A stretch of DNA of 64,000 nt from Flavisolibacter ginsengisoli DSM 18119 (GTDB lineage: Bacteria; Bacteroidota; Bacteroidia; Chitinophagales; Chitinophagaceae): the NCBI RefSeq assembly GCF_900129295.1, contig NZ_FQUU01000005.1, forward strand, positions 124,001 to 188,000, in the 5' to 3' direction. Of this stretch, positions 1-7,709 are shown in pieces. Both the position numbers and the translations under genes were made by a program. The first letter of the stretch is position 1; every line of letters starts with the position of its first letter. The notes beneath the pieces are model-generated. The model saw only the letters and a program-made list of their open reading frames with translations, was not told the DNA's origin and searched no databases.

Positions 1-1
1 G

Positions 2-1237
2 GCGCCACCTGTATCCAGTAAGCAGGAGATAGCCCAGGTGCTTTCCTCACAACGGAATATGGATTCCGCTGTACTGCAGCAGGTATTGTTCTGGAATGCA
101 GGATCCCCTGGCTTTCGCTGGGAAGAGATGATCTATAAATTATGGATGACCGATACCAGTGGCAACGGTGCGTTGGCCAACATGCTGGTGGGAACGGGAA
201 TCTATGATGCAACTGTAGCTGCATGGGATACCAAGTATGCTTACCAGCGTCCGCGCCCGTTTGTTGCTGATAACCGTGTTAAAGTATTTGCCGTGAAGCC
301 CTCAAGTCCTTCCTATCCCTGTGAATACTCCGTAGCAGCAGGTGTGGGTGCTACTATCATTGCTCATTTCTTTCCTTCACTGGCAGATTCAGTGAACCAT
401 ATGGCAGAGCAAGCCATGGCCTCACGTATTGCTGCAGGAACTGCCTGGCCCAGTGATACACATGCCGGTTTTGAACTGGGAAAGCGTATTGCTGAAAAGG
501 AAATAGAGCATACCAAAGACTTTACCTGCAAGATCCCCTGGAATGGCAAGAGGCCTGGAGGTGCGGGCATATGGAAGGGCAAGCCCATGCTGCCACAGGC
601 GGGTTTGAGTAAGACGGTTGTACTGGATAGCGCGAGCCAGTTTCGTCCGGGCCCTCCACCTGATTATGCAAAGGACATGGCGGAACTGAAGGCTTTCAAG
701 CCTGGTTTCAGGTCCACAGCCAACGCTTTTTACTGGGCCAGCCAGGACTTCTGGTTTGAAGCACTGAATAAAAAGATCTTTGAGTACAACCTAAACCTGG
801 ATCCCCCGGCGGCAGCCCGGTTGTATGCCATCACAGCCATTGGTCAGTATGATGCTTTCACGGCTTGCTGGGATGCCAAGTATACGTATTGGGGTACCCG
901 CCCGGATCAGTATGATACTACATTCCATCCTGTTTTGATATTTACGCCTCCCTTCCCGGGCTATCCTTCCGGTCATGCAGTAATAAGTGGCATGCAGGCA
1001 GCATTGTATTCTTATTTCTTCCCGGCAGAGGAAGCTTATTTCCAGAAGAAGGCAAAAGATGCAGCGGAGTCACGTTTCCAGGGAGGCATTCATTTCCGGA
1101 CAGATAATGAAGTAGGCCTTGAATTGGGTAGAAAAGTGGCAAATGCTATGATACAGAAATTAAAAGCTGATGGTATTGATCATGTTGTGCCCTTGCTTCA
1201 ACTGAAGGAGAATCAAAGGGTGGCTAAGGCGAAGTAG
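2..1237 (+). CDS. Vanadium-dependent haloperoxidase / PAP2-type phosphatase family protein, 5' end outside window
   Basis: The reading frame is open to the left edge, so the true start lies upstream; base 2 is the first complete codon here. The C-terminal half carries the full active-site set of the vanadate-haloperoxidase/PAP2 superfamily: K-x6-RP (about 875-905), PSGH (964-975) and SR-x5-H-x3-D (about 1069-1110). The N-terminal half repeats the same layout (TKYAYQRPRP at about 230-260, then a helix pair ending in FELGKRIA) but PSGH is replaced by PCEY and the HFRTD segment by AWPSD. I infer an internal domain duplication with one degenerate copy. Family members oxidise halides or hydrolyse phosphate esters, usually outside the cytoplasm; which of the two applies cannot be told from sequence. 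Confidence 0.85.
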   Translation, partial: APPVSSKQEIAQVLSSQRNMDSAVLQQVLFWNAGSPGFRWEEMIYKLWMTDTSGNGALANMLVGTGIYDATVAAWDTKYAYQRPRPFVADNRVKVFAVKPSSPSYPCEYSVAAGVGATIIAHFFPSLADSVNHMAEQAMASRIAAGTAWPSDTHAGFELGKRIAEKEIEHTKDFTCKIPWNGKRPGGAGIWKGKPMLPQAGLSKTVVLDSASQFRPGPPPDYAKDMAELKAFKPGFRSTANAFYWASQDFWFEALNKKIFEYNLNLDPPAAARLYAITAIGQYDAFTACWDAKYTYWGTRPDQYDTTFHPVLIFTPPFPGYPSGHAVISGMQAALYSYFFPAEEAYFQKKAKDAAESRFQGGIHFRTDNEVGLELGRKVANAMIQKLKADGIDHVVPLLQLKENQRVAKAK

Positions 1238-1375
1238 TAGCATGTTGTTTTATTTGTTGAAATAGTTAGCGAGTTCCTTGGATGATGAAGGAATAAATCA
1301 GTCCTCGTTTTTTTATAAAATTTATGGGTGCATTTGAAATTAGGATTGATTGAAAACATTAAACACTGATTTTTT

Positions 1376-1402
1376 GTCATCCTGAGGAACGAAGGATCTT
1401 TG
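1376..1402. repeat. Dispersed intergenic repeat, 'GTCATCCTGAGG..GAAGGATCT' type
   Basis: The sequence begins GTCATCCTGAGGAACGAAGG and continues ATCTTT. It has the look of the short partly palindromic intergenic repeats seen in many Bacteroidota genomes. It lies in the 739-bp gap 1238-1976, in which I see no gene, only four kinds of short repeat. Confidence 0.55.
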
Positions 1403-1532
1403 AACTGCATTAAAGCGGCGTCAATGCTTTATAGAAACTATTACGCATGCATAGATTAGAAACGTTTTCTTTTTTTTGGTTTTAGGTCGTTGAGTCTTAA
1501 ATGGTTTAAGGCTGCTTATGCTTTTACCACAG

Positions 1533-1554
1533 ATTCCGCCTATGGCGGAATGAC
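1533..1554. repeat. Short palindrome ending in GGAATGAC
   Basis: TTCCGCC-TAT-GGCGGAA (1534-1550) is a perfect 7-bp inverted repeat with a 3-base spacer, followed by TGAC. It is the second member of the repeat cluster in the gap 1238-1976. Confidence 0.6.
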
Positions 1555-1658
1555 AAGGTCAAAGGGTAGTCAATTGCAGTCAGTAAAATATTCGGTGTGA
1601 ACTATTCTTTTCTTCGTCGTATCAATCCTAAGACGTATAACCGCATTATCCATAGAAC

Positions 1659-1766
1659 AAAATCCCCCTCTGGCAAGCTTACAATGTGCGGAGTGACCGA
1701 AGTCCCCCTTTGCAAAGGGGGAAAGTAGACAGTCTGCATATCGAACACGTGCTGAAGGGGGATTTT
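1659..1766. repeat. About 108-bp nested palindromic element (MITE-like)
   Basis: The outer arms AAAATCCCCCT (1659-1669) and AAGGGGGATTTT (1755-1766) are inverted copies. Inside sits a perfect palindrome, TCCCCCTTTGCAAAGGGGGA (1703-1722). There is no coding capacity. Structure and size fit a miniature inverted-repeat element or a dispersed repeat; no target-site duplication is obvious. Confidence 0.6.
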
Positions 1767-1842
1767 CTAACAGTAATGATTAACTCAATCAAAAGCGCAT
1801 TACGAGGAATTGACATTATTGGAAAATCTAGTTCAATAGTAT

Positions 1843-1894
1843 GAAATTGCCACGGCGCTCAGTGCACAAGGGCAGTGCTGCGCCTCGCAATGAC
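1843..1894. repeat. Dispersed repeat of the 'ATTGCGAGG...CGTGGCAAT' type
   Basis: On the minus strand it reads GTCATTGCGAGGCGCAGCAC at one end and GCCGTGGCAATTTC at the other. This resembles a widely scattered bacterial intergenic repeat. A degenerate relative (ATTACGAGGAATTGAC) lies just upstream at about 1799-1814. Confidence 0.55.
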
Positions 1895-1976
1895 TTATTC
1901 TTTTTGAAGAGTTCTTTTGAAAAGGTATTCTAATGAAAGAAAAACCATTTGGTGATCGTCTAGGCGCTGCAACTTG

Positions 1977-2627
1977 TCATCCTGCACCTGAAATCTCTTT
2001 GAAGTAAAGTTTCTTTCCGTCGAATGTGAATTTCCACCATAGTACATGTTCGCAAATTGAACTGTCATTCTCCGGGATCTCGTCTTCTGAAATATTTTTG
2101 CTCTTGTAGTCTTTGTTTGAATTTGTCCCTACTGTTAGTGTTACAAGATCATTTTCAACGTTAATTCCATAGAAATAATAACATGGTTCAACTTTGATGA
2201 TGGCTTCATACTCTAAACTATCCTTCTGTAATAGGTTGTCAAGGTTTAGCTTTTTAAACAGTTGGTTTAATTGGTTAATCTGCAAACTTTCTGCAATGCC
2301 AGGATAAGACCGGATGAACATAGGCCTTGTCACCTTACTACCATTTTTGTCAAGTTGTTCGTTAAAGGTGCTGTCGTCAATATAAATACCAAAGGCCTCA
2401 TTAGATATTGGGAAACTAAATAGGTCTGCAATTTTACCTTTTTCATTAGATGCAAAAGCGGCTTGAAGTCTCTTTAGTTCTTTAATTAAATTTTGTCGCT
2501 CGTTTTTAGTGGATGTTGTGTCACCATGCTGGTTTAGAGTTGTGTTGGTTAAAACATTAGTCTTGCCAGTATTAATACATGAAAGTAATACGCCAAATAA
2601 TGTCAAGAGAATTAAGGACTGTCTCAT
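1977..2627 (-). CDS. Lipoprotein of unknown function
   Basis: A 216-aa protein that starts with a short hydrophobic segment and a lipobox (LLSC, Cys at residue 17), so it should be a lipid-anchored envelope protein. After a Ser/Thr/Asn-rich linker comes a charged helix (about 40-65) and a mixed alpha/beta region with several aromatic residues and the pair CYYFY. I recognise no family. Its stop codon TGA lies in the string GGATGACAAG, which looks like the end of the intergenic repeats found in the adjoining gap, so the C-terminus may have been set by a repeat insertion. Base composition is AT-rich like the next few genes. Confidence 0.7.
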   Translation of the reverse strand: MRQSLILLTLFGVLLSCINTGKTNVLTNTTLNQHGDTTSTKNERQNLIKELKRLQAAFASNEKGKIADLFSFPISNEAFGIYIDDSTFNEQLDKNGSKVTRPMFIRSYPGIAESLQINQLNQLFKKLNLDNLLQKDSLEYEAIIKVEPCYYFYGINVENDLVTLTVGTNSNKDYKSKNISEDEIPENDSSICEHVLWWKFTFDGKKLYFKEISGAG

Positions 2628-2683
2628 AAAGCTTTAGTATAGCCGGATGTTTAATTTAATTGAGCCAATACCTGTTTGGCTGT

Positions 2684-3223
2684 TCATTGTTTACTTTTTC
2701 GCTTATAGTGTAGTTGTGTCAATCCTGTTTCAAATGTTTTTACCGTAATGAATTCAAGAGTTTGCTCAGGTCTTCCGTCCTGAAAAAGCCTAATTCCATC
2801 ACCCAATAAAACCGGTATAATAGAAATTATAAACTCGTCTACCAGGTCGTGTTTTAATAGTTCATTTATAACTTCTGCACCACCATCACAATAAATATTT
2901 TTTCCTTCTTCAGCCTTCAATCGTTCAACCAGTTGGGCCAGGTTTCCTGTATAGAAAGTCGTTCTACCAACCTGCGGTCTTTCATTTCTGGTGATGACAT
3001 ACACATCCCGCTGCCCGTTGTCATAATGAGATGCGCCGATTTCTTTAAGCACATAATCATAGGTTTTTCTGCCAATAATTAATGTGTCAATTGTGTTTGT
3101 AAATTCGGTATAACCATAGTCTTCGCATTCCTTTTCAACGAGTTTTAAGAAGCTAAGATCGTCATCGGGTTTTGCTATGTAGCCGTCTAAACTTGTTGCA
3201 ATGAAAAGAGATAATTTTCGCAT
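2684..3223 (-). CDS. Dihydrofolate reductase family protein (RibD C-terminal-like)
   Basis: The 179-aa length and motifs fit the RibD_C/DHFR-like family: an N-terminal strand followed by SLDGYIA (residues 11-17), IIGRKTYD (about 49-56), YVITRN (about 75-80) and a C-terminal YCDGGAEVINELL segment preceding a conserved DEF-IPVLLGDG run. These proteins bind NAD(P)H and reduce small heterocyclic substrates; the physiological substrate of this subgroup is generally unknown. It is not the chromosomal folA type. It sits alone in a row of small minus-strand accessory genes, 56 bp from the preceding lipoprotein gene. Confidence 0.85.
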   Translation of the reverse strand: MRKLSLFIATSLDGYIAKPDDDLSFLKLVEKECEDYGYTEFTNTIDTLIIGRKTYDYVLKEIGASHYDNGQRDVYVITRNERPQVGRTTFYTGNLAQLVERLKAEEGKNIYCDGGAEVINELLKHDLVDEFIISIIPVLLGDGIRLFQDGRPEQTLEFITVKTFETGLTQLHYKRKSKQ

Positions 3224-3368
3224 TTGTTTTGAATTTTATTGATTCTGCAAATTTCTTTAGGACAACAGTTTGCCCTTTGTAAAAATGGGACAATTTAAAG
3301 CAGTGATGGTGAAAGTCCCGTGTTCTGCCCGATCTCCGCTATTGCAAAAAGCCACTGTTAGGGCAGTA

Positions 3369-4192
3369 CTATTCGGTTTTTTTGAACTTTATTGTTTTAA
3401 TTGCCTGAAGAAAAAGTCGTTGGTTCTCTGGTTTCATGTTTTCACCACTTAGTTCAAATCGGTCCTTTCCAAACTTTGTTGTCCACAGGCTATCGATATA
3501 TACTCCTGTGATGCCTATTCCCGACTTTCGTGGATATACAATTTTTGCTTCCCTACCATCGACAGAATCCCAGAGTAAGTTTTGCTTTTTATACTGGTCC
3601 AGTTCCTTTGCCTGTCTGTAATCGTCCACCAGTATCAGATCAGTACTGTCGGAATATCCACGATTCTTGAAGTCTTCCCTTGAAAAATGATTGGGTCACG
3701 CTCAGATAAAGGGTTAGAAAAATGTCCTAAATCAAAGCTAAGGGTGTCCGAACTATCAATGATGATGTTGCTTACATAGGAATCTATCCCTTGGGCAGTT
3801 GACTTCCGCCAAGAGTCAGGAACAACAATTGTAAAAGTACCAAAATCTAGAGTCTTGAATGCTTGCTGCTGACTATGTCCGGCACATGACGTTTGTGTCA
3901 GTATGAACATATGAGTCGCCAGCCAGTCTTTGTCCATAGCTTTCTTCGAATAGTTCAAAAGCAGCTCTTTTTCGATGGTTCCCCGGTAGTATACCGAATT
4001 GCTATCTGTTCGAAACGGCACCCCGTAAAAAGCAAATACTTTTTTGATCCCTTCCTTATGTTGCGGTGTCAAAGAGTCTTGACGCTCAACAAACTGTTCA
4101 CCGTCGAAATAGGTGGGCACATATCGATTGTATCTGTCCCGGCAAGAACAGAGAAACACGCTTATAATTATCGTACTTAGGACTGTCTGCAT
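3369..4192 (-). pseudogene. Lipoprotein gene interrupted by a frameshift
   Basis: Two adjacent frames read as one protein. The upstream part starts at ATG 4192 (MQTVLST..., lipobox LCSC) and runs to a stop at 3635 after DIPTVLI. If one base is restored near 3675-3676 (after FQG), the reading continues as DFKNRGYSDSTDLILVDDYR and joins the frame that ends at 3369. The joined product would be about 275 aa. GTG at 4204 is an alternative start but ATG 4192 puts the signal peptide at the N-terminus. No family recognised. The break could be genuine decay or a base-calling error. Confidence 0.65.
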
Positions 4193-4208
4193 ACGCTTGC
4201 GCACATAC

Positions 4209-4233
4209 TTGCGAATATTTTGTAGTACTTATT
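4209..4233 (-). repeat. 25-bp motif shared with 7582-7606, upstream of a minus-strand gene
   Basis: The core TTGCGAATnTTTTGTnGTAC is followed by nTATT; 22 of 25 bases match the copy at 7582-7606. Each copy lies just upstream of a minus-strand gene (starts at 4192 and 7539). It may be a shared promoter/operator or the end of a repeated cassette. Confidence 0.45.
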
Positions 4234-4291
4234 AAAGTATTACAACAAATCAATATTCTCCAACAAAATAATCATTTATAATAGTAGATGC

Positions 4292-4771
4292 TTATAACTG
4301 GTGTTGCGTGATCATCTTCCGTATTATGGATACCTGGCCTAAATGGTAATAACTGTGTTCAATAACGCCTTCTATATTGCGTAAGTAGCTTCCATATTTT
4401 TCATCTACAAAGGGTTGATCAAAGATGGCATCTTCCATCTGTGCCACTTTACTGGCGAAGGTTTCTGCATTGCGGAGAAAGGTACTGACTAGATGGTTCC
4501 AGTCCTGCTCTGTTTTAATTTCCGGAAGGTCAAAACTGTACTTATCACTGATCTCAAGTTTGCCGCCATTGAAAACGTTCAGCAGTCCCTCCATATAATA
4601 GTTGATGTGGAAGGTGAGTGCTGCAATGGTATTCAAATTGTCAACTTTTTGAATGGCTTGTTTCCAATTGATGCTTTGTAATTGCTCCTTATAATTGGTA
4701 TTGGCGATCCAGTGACCATCGAGGAGCACTTCGCGTAGGCGGGAAGCAAGGGTGGTATTTCTGTTCGGCAT
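4292..4771 (-). CDS. DinB/DUF1572-like four-helix protein
   Basis: This 159-aa all-helical protein has the spacing of DinB-superfamily metal-binding His residues: a first His in the segment LTFHINYYMEG (about residue 54) and a pair in EHSYYHLGQ (about 139-145). Members bind a divalent metal and many act as thiol-dependent S-transferases or stress proteins; the substrate here is unknown. It is monocistronic, with gaps on both sides. Despite the family name it is unrelated to DNA polymerase IV. Confidence 0.8.
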   Translation of the reverse strand: MPNRNTTLASRLREVLLDGHWIANTNYKEQLQSINWKQAIQKVDNLNTIAALTFHINYYMEGLLNVFNGGKLEISDKYSFDLPEIKTEQDWNHLVSTFLRNAETFASKVAQMEDAIFDQPFVDEKYGSYLRNIEGVIEHSYYHLGQVSIIRKMITQHQL

Positions 4772-4835
4772 GGTTCTGTAATGATTGATTTTCCTTGTTA
4801 ATGATGAACTTTGCTTCAGTATCCCCAGGAAGCCA

Positions 4836-5330
4836 TTAAATACAATTAGCTTCCAGCAATTGGGCTAAAAACATTTTTGACTTATTACTCTCATATTTAA
4901 AACCTCCTAAAGTTAGCCCATAACCAAAGAGAAGCATAAGTAACACAAAGAAAATCGCAGGTTCGAACTTTTTGTGGACAAGCATCTTGATGAAGACCGC
5001 TATTAATGCTAAAGTAACTCCGCTCATCCAAACCAGCATGAAACCTGCAACAACAGAATGCAATTTCATTTTTACATGGATGCGACTTCCTTCATTTTCC
5101 CTATAAACCTGTCCTTTAATAATTGGCAGAAAAGAATTGCGATACTGTATTATTCTTGAAACTTCGAATGTGTTATGGACGATATATCCTTCATAGGGCC
5201 TTGTTGTGTTTGTATTACTACGAAATATGTCCCGGCTTCGGGGGATAATATTGTTTTGCAACAGTGAAACAACCTGATGAGGTGTCAATTTGGTTGTTAG
5301 GTAATAGTTCTCATATGGAATGAGGTTCAT
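4836..5330 (-). CDS. Membrane protein of unknown function
   Basis: A 164-aa protein whose first 90 residues are soluble (YENYYLTTKL, several Arg/Tyr), followed by two hydrophobic segments at about 92-115 and 123-145 and a short charged tail. The pattern of an N-terminal soluble part that may bind a ligand and a C-terminal membrane hairpin does not identify a family. The ATG start at 5330 has no better alternative. It is followed upstream by a pair of palindromic repeats (5365-5487). Confidence 0.65.
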   Translation of the reverse strand: MNLIPYENYYLTTKLTPHQVVSLLQNNIIPRSRDIFRSNTNTTRPYEGYIVHNTFEVSRIIQYRNSFLPIIKGQVYRENEGSRIHVKMKLHSVVAGFMLVWMSGVTLALIAVFIKMLVHKKFEPAIFFVLLMLLFGYGLTLGGFKYESNKSKMFLAQLLEANCI

Positions 5331-5364
5331 ATTATAATCTTGATATTATAATTCTTATGGGCCA

Positions 5365-5407
5365 CCCGGGGGTCTTCCTGCCTGGGTTTGTGTAGGGAGA
5401 TCCCGGG
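5365..5407 (+). repeat. Second palindrome family, copy 1
   Basis: CCCGGGGGTCTTCC at the left and GGGAGATCCCGGG at the right form a stem; the flank AATTTTCC follows. The same flank and arms occur at 13672-13716. Copy 2 lies 27 bp away in the opposite orientation. Confidence 0.7.
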
Positions 5408-5434
5408 AATTTTCCAGATCGTGCTCAAATTTAA

Positions 5435-5487
5435 CCCCGGGGTCTCTCTGGCTTTCGCACAAAAGATATAGGAGAGACGCCGGGCGG
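5435..5487 (-). repeat. Second palindrome family, copy 2 (inverted)
   Basis: Read on the minus strand it starts CCGCCCGGCGTCTCTCC and ends AGAGAGACCCCGGGG, matching the arm order of copy 3 (CCGCCCGGGGTCTTCCC). With copy 1 it forms a convergent pair like bacterial interspersed mosaic elements. A short open frame that crosses this pair is not a credible gene. Confidence 0.65.
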
Positions 5488-5538
5488 AAATCTGAATTGA
5501 GGAAAATGCGACTCTCAAAGAAAGAGCTTGCCAACCGT

Positions 5539-6436
5539 TTAATTTACTTTTTTAAGTTTTTCAATATTTTCTCTTGCCTGTCTTTTCACTTGTTCGTCCC
5601 CATATTTGGCAGCCAACTCATAATATTTTATTGCATTGATTTTGTCGCCTTTAAGTTTATACCCTTGCGCAATATTATTTAATACAATGAAATCCTTTGG
5701 GTCTAGTTGTTCAGCATGTTTTAAATATTGAATAGCCTTATCATACTGCTTTGTCAACATCAATGCTACAGATGTAGTTGATAATATCTCAACTTCGTTT
5801 GGGTAATATTTTAAAGTTGTTTCTCCTATTTCGATCATATTTGGTAGTAAGTTGTCGTCCTCTGTGTCGTAAAGTTCTTTCAGATATGATTGAATGGTTT
5901 CTAAAAAGAAAGCCGTACCATTTTCCTGTTTTATGTTCTCTGTCCACAGCCAATTGTTTTTGTTTGTTTGAGAATACTCCACAGTTTTAATTATTTCTTT
6001 TGTGAAATTTTCAAAGTCGCCAATTTGCTGAAGCAAATAGCACTTGCCAAACCTGATGTCTAACCTGTTAGGAAATTTGTCTATGCCTTTGTTGGCATAT
6101 TTTATGGCTTCATTCAATTTGTTATTGTCATAGCCAATATTTGAATTTATATAGCCCGCGACTTTTCCTGTGCTATCGGTTAACTGATAACTCTCTTCGC
6201 TTCTTTGTTGTTTATCAAGGGAAACCTCTTCCTGCTTTGAAATAGAGAAATAATAATTGTGCAGAAGTATACAGTTCAAGATCATTGGGATTCGCTCTTT
6301 CCCATTCGGTTAGTAAAGTCCTTATTTTGGCTGTGTCATTGGCTTTGAATAATTTTTTGAACGTCTCATAGTTTGCCTGGCCAAATACAGAGTTTGAGAT
6401 AAGTGCGAGAATTATTATTGCAATTGTCTTTTGCAT
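5539..6436 (-). pseudogene. Exported TPR protein gene interrupted by a frameshift
   Basis: The first part starts at ATG 6436 (MQKTIAIIILALISNSVFGQ, a typical signal peptide) and runs through NPNDLELYTSAQ. Around 6258-6263 (CAATTATTATTT on the minus strand) the frame must shift by one base to continue as YYFSISKQEEV and on to the stop at 5539. The joined protein would be about 298 aa. The C-terminal half has at least two TPR-like units (LTKQYDKAIQYLKHAEQLDP and YKLKGDKINAIKYYELAAKY), so it likely served as a periplasmic protein-interaction scaffold. Either a pseudogene or an indel error. Confidence 0.7.
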
Positions 6437-6508
6437 AGGGGATATTGTAACTGTCAAAGGTGAAAAGATAATAAAATGCTAGAATGAGTGCAAATGACGT
6501 GATTACCT

Positions 6509-6567
6509 CCGATGAGTCCCGCGATGGATATCTTAAACTGTTAGTTACTGCTGCGGTGACTCATCGG
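6509..6567 (+). repeat. REP palindrome family 1, copy a
   Basis: Arms CCGATGAGTC (6509-6518) and GACTCATCGG (6558-6567) are perfectly complementary, with a second inner block CTGCGG. It shares the flank AGAANGAGTGCAANTGACG with copy d next to the transposase, and GGGAAAGG after the right arm with copies b and d. Here the stem may extend outward: TGCAAATG (6489-6496) pairs with CATTTGCA (6574-6581). It lies 7 kb from the RAYT gene. Confidence 0.85.
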
Positions 6568-6578
6568 GAAAGGCATTT

Positions 6579-7566
6579 GCAACCTTTTGTTATATGCTGG
6601 CTGATAACTTTCTATAAATACCTACTTTTTATTGCGCTTCAGCGATTGCTTTATTAAACTCATTATGTACTCAATGTCTTCGTCCGTCTTTAATGATATT
6701 TCGTAATCGCCATTTCCCCAATGTCCAATTTCACTGACGTCTCTTGCGATATTCTTTGGGTCATCTAAGGTGTTTTTTGATAGATTAAGCCAAAGTTTCA
6801 ACCCGTTACGCTGGATATGAATATCGACTACATTTGAACTTGCCACAAATGCAACATATTTTTTCTTTGGCTTTACTTCCAAATTATCAAGATTAAGTAT
6901 AGAGAGTTTTACTTTCTCATAAAGCTCCTTAGTCTCATCAGTTGCAACGTCAAGATGTTCTTGTTCGGTGTAAACTTTTATCTCTCTACTGACTGTTTCA
7001 ATTGTTTCATCTTGTCTGGATATTGTCTTAACGCTTTCCTTAGCGCCAGCTGTTTGAATTTTTATTATGTTAACTGTATAATTATTGAACCGTTTTATCT
7101 CCCACAGTTCGATGGGAAGATCTTTGAAGTTTATCGCTTCGCGTTGATAAGAAGTAAAAGACGGCGAAATGAAAATGACCTTCGATTGGCTCCAATCTAC
7201 ATCATCTCTTTTTAGAGTGTCTAAACAATTTTCATTGTATTCCAGAATGAAGTCTGCTTTGTTATTTAGCATTAACGATAAATAGGCATAGCCTTGGTCA
7301 ATGACACTGAAATTTTTGTCCCTTTTGTATTCAATTATAACGAATGACTTCTGATCTTTGTCAAAACCTAATGTATCAATTCTAAAATTGTTGATACCAA
7401 ATTCTGAACGGACATATTCGAACCCAAAAACGAGTTTTAGATTGTCTTCAATGAGCTTTTGAATTTCTCTTTCTAATTTAAAGTCCGCTTCTTTAATTAA
7501 AGTTAGTTTTCCTTTGTCGTTTATGTCAAATAGTGCCATTGGGATAGTTAGTTGTCAAAAGGTTGC
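6579..7566. repeat. 11-bp inverted repeats bracketing the nuclease gene
   Basis: GCAACCTTTTG (6579-6589) and its exact complement CAAAAGGTTGC (7556-7566) lie on either side of the gene at 6622-7539. Left of it is REP copy a, right of it the 25-bp motif at 7582. The pair may mark the ends of a mobile cassette, but 11 bp alone could be chance. Confidence 0.35.
6622..7539 (-). CDS. PD-(D/E)XK nuclease-like protein with DUF5655-like C-terminal domain
   Basis: The 305-aa protein has an N-terminal PD-(D/E)XK core: RIDTLGF (D55), then IIEYKR (E70, K72), followed by DQGYAYLSLM, a layout like that of NucS/DUF91-type and restriction-like nucleases. After a linker (about 165-200) the C-terminal 100 residues, starting ELYEKVKLSILNLD and ending in the VSEIGHWGNGDYEI region, look like DUF5655, a domain often fused to or found near nucleases of unknown role. 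Inferred function: nucleic-acid cleavage or repair; a link to defence is possible but no partner genes are present. AT-rich, in an accessory region next to REP copy a. Confidence 0.75.
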   Translation of the reverse strand: MALFDINDKGKLTLIKEADFKLEREIQKLIEDNLKLVFGFEYVRSEFGINNFRIDTLGFDKDQKSFVIIEYKRDKNFSVIDQGYAYLSLMLNNKADFILEYNENCLDTLKRDDVDWSQSKVIFISPSFTSYQREAINFKDLPIELWEIKRFNNYTVNIIKIQTAGAKESVKTISRQDETIETVSREIKVYTEQEHLDVATDETKELYEKVKLSILNLDNLEVKPKKKYVAFVASSNVVDIHIQRNGLKLWLNLSKNTLDDPKNIARDVSEIGHWGNGDYEISLKTDEDIEYIMSLIKQSLKRNKK

Positions 7567-7581
7567 TTGTAATGCGAATAT

Positions 7582-7606
7582 TTGCGAATCTTTTGTGGTA
7601 CATATT
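7582..7606 (-). repeat. 25-bp motif, second copy
   Basis: It matches 4209-4233 at 22 of 25 positions and precedes the minus-strand gene that starts at 7539. A partial third repeat of its first half (TGCGAAT at 7573-7579) sits immediately before it. Confidence 0.45.
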
Positions 7607-7709
7607 GAATTTGCTCGCGAACTCGAGGTATAGCTAACAAATTAAACATTAATAATATAAAACAAGCATGTATCAACGCAGTTTTATAAAAATGAACAAA
7701 AAAGGACTA

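Noticed and set aside
3224-3368. Integron attC site after the frameshifted lipoprotein gene
   Set aside because: The palindrome CTGCCC...GGGCAG is suggestive, but the core motif GTTAGGG does not match GTTRRRY and no integrase is visible.
3270-3452. Small plus-strand frames opposite the lipoprotein gene
   Set aside because: They are antisense shadows of the frameshifted gene or lie in its 3' gap, and have no family features.
5327-5518. Minus-strand open frame over the second palindrome family
   Set aside because: It is composed of the repeats themselves and shows no protein character.
6622-7539. Complete defence system around the PD-(D/E)XK nuclease
   Set aside because: No methylase, ATPase or toxin partner is adjacent; only the single gene can be supported.
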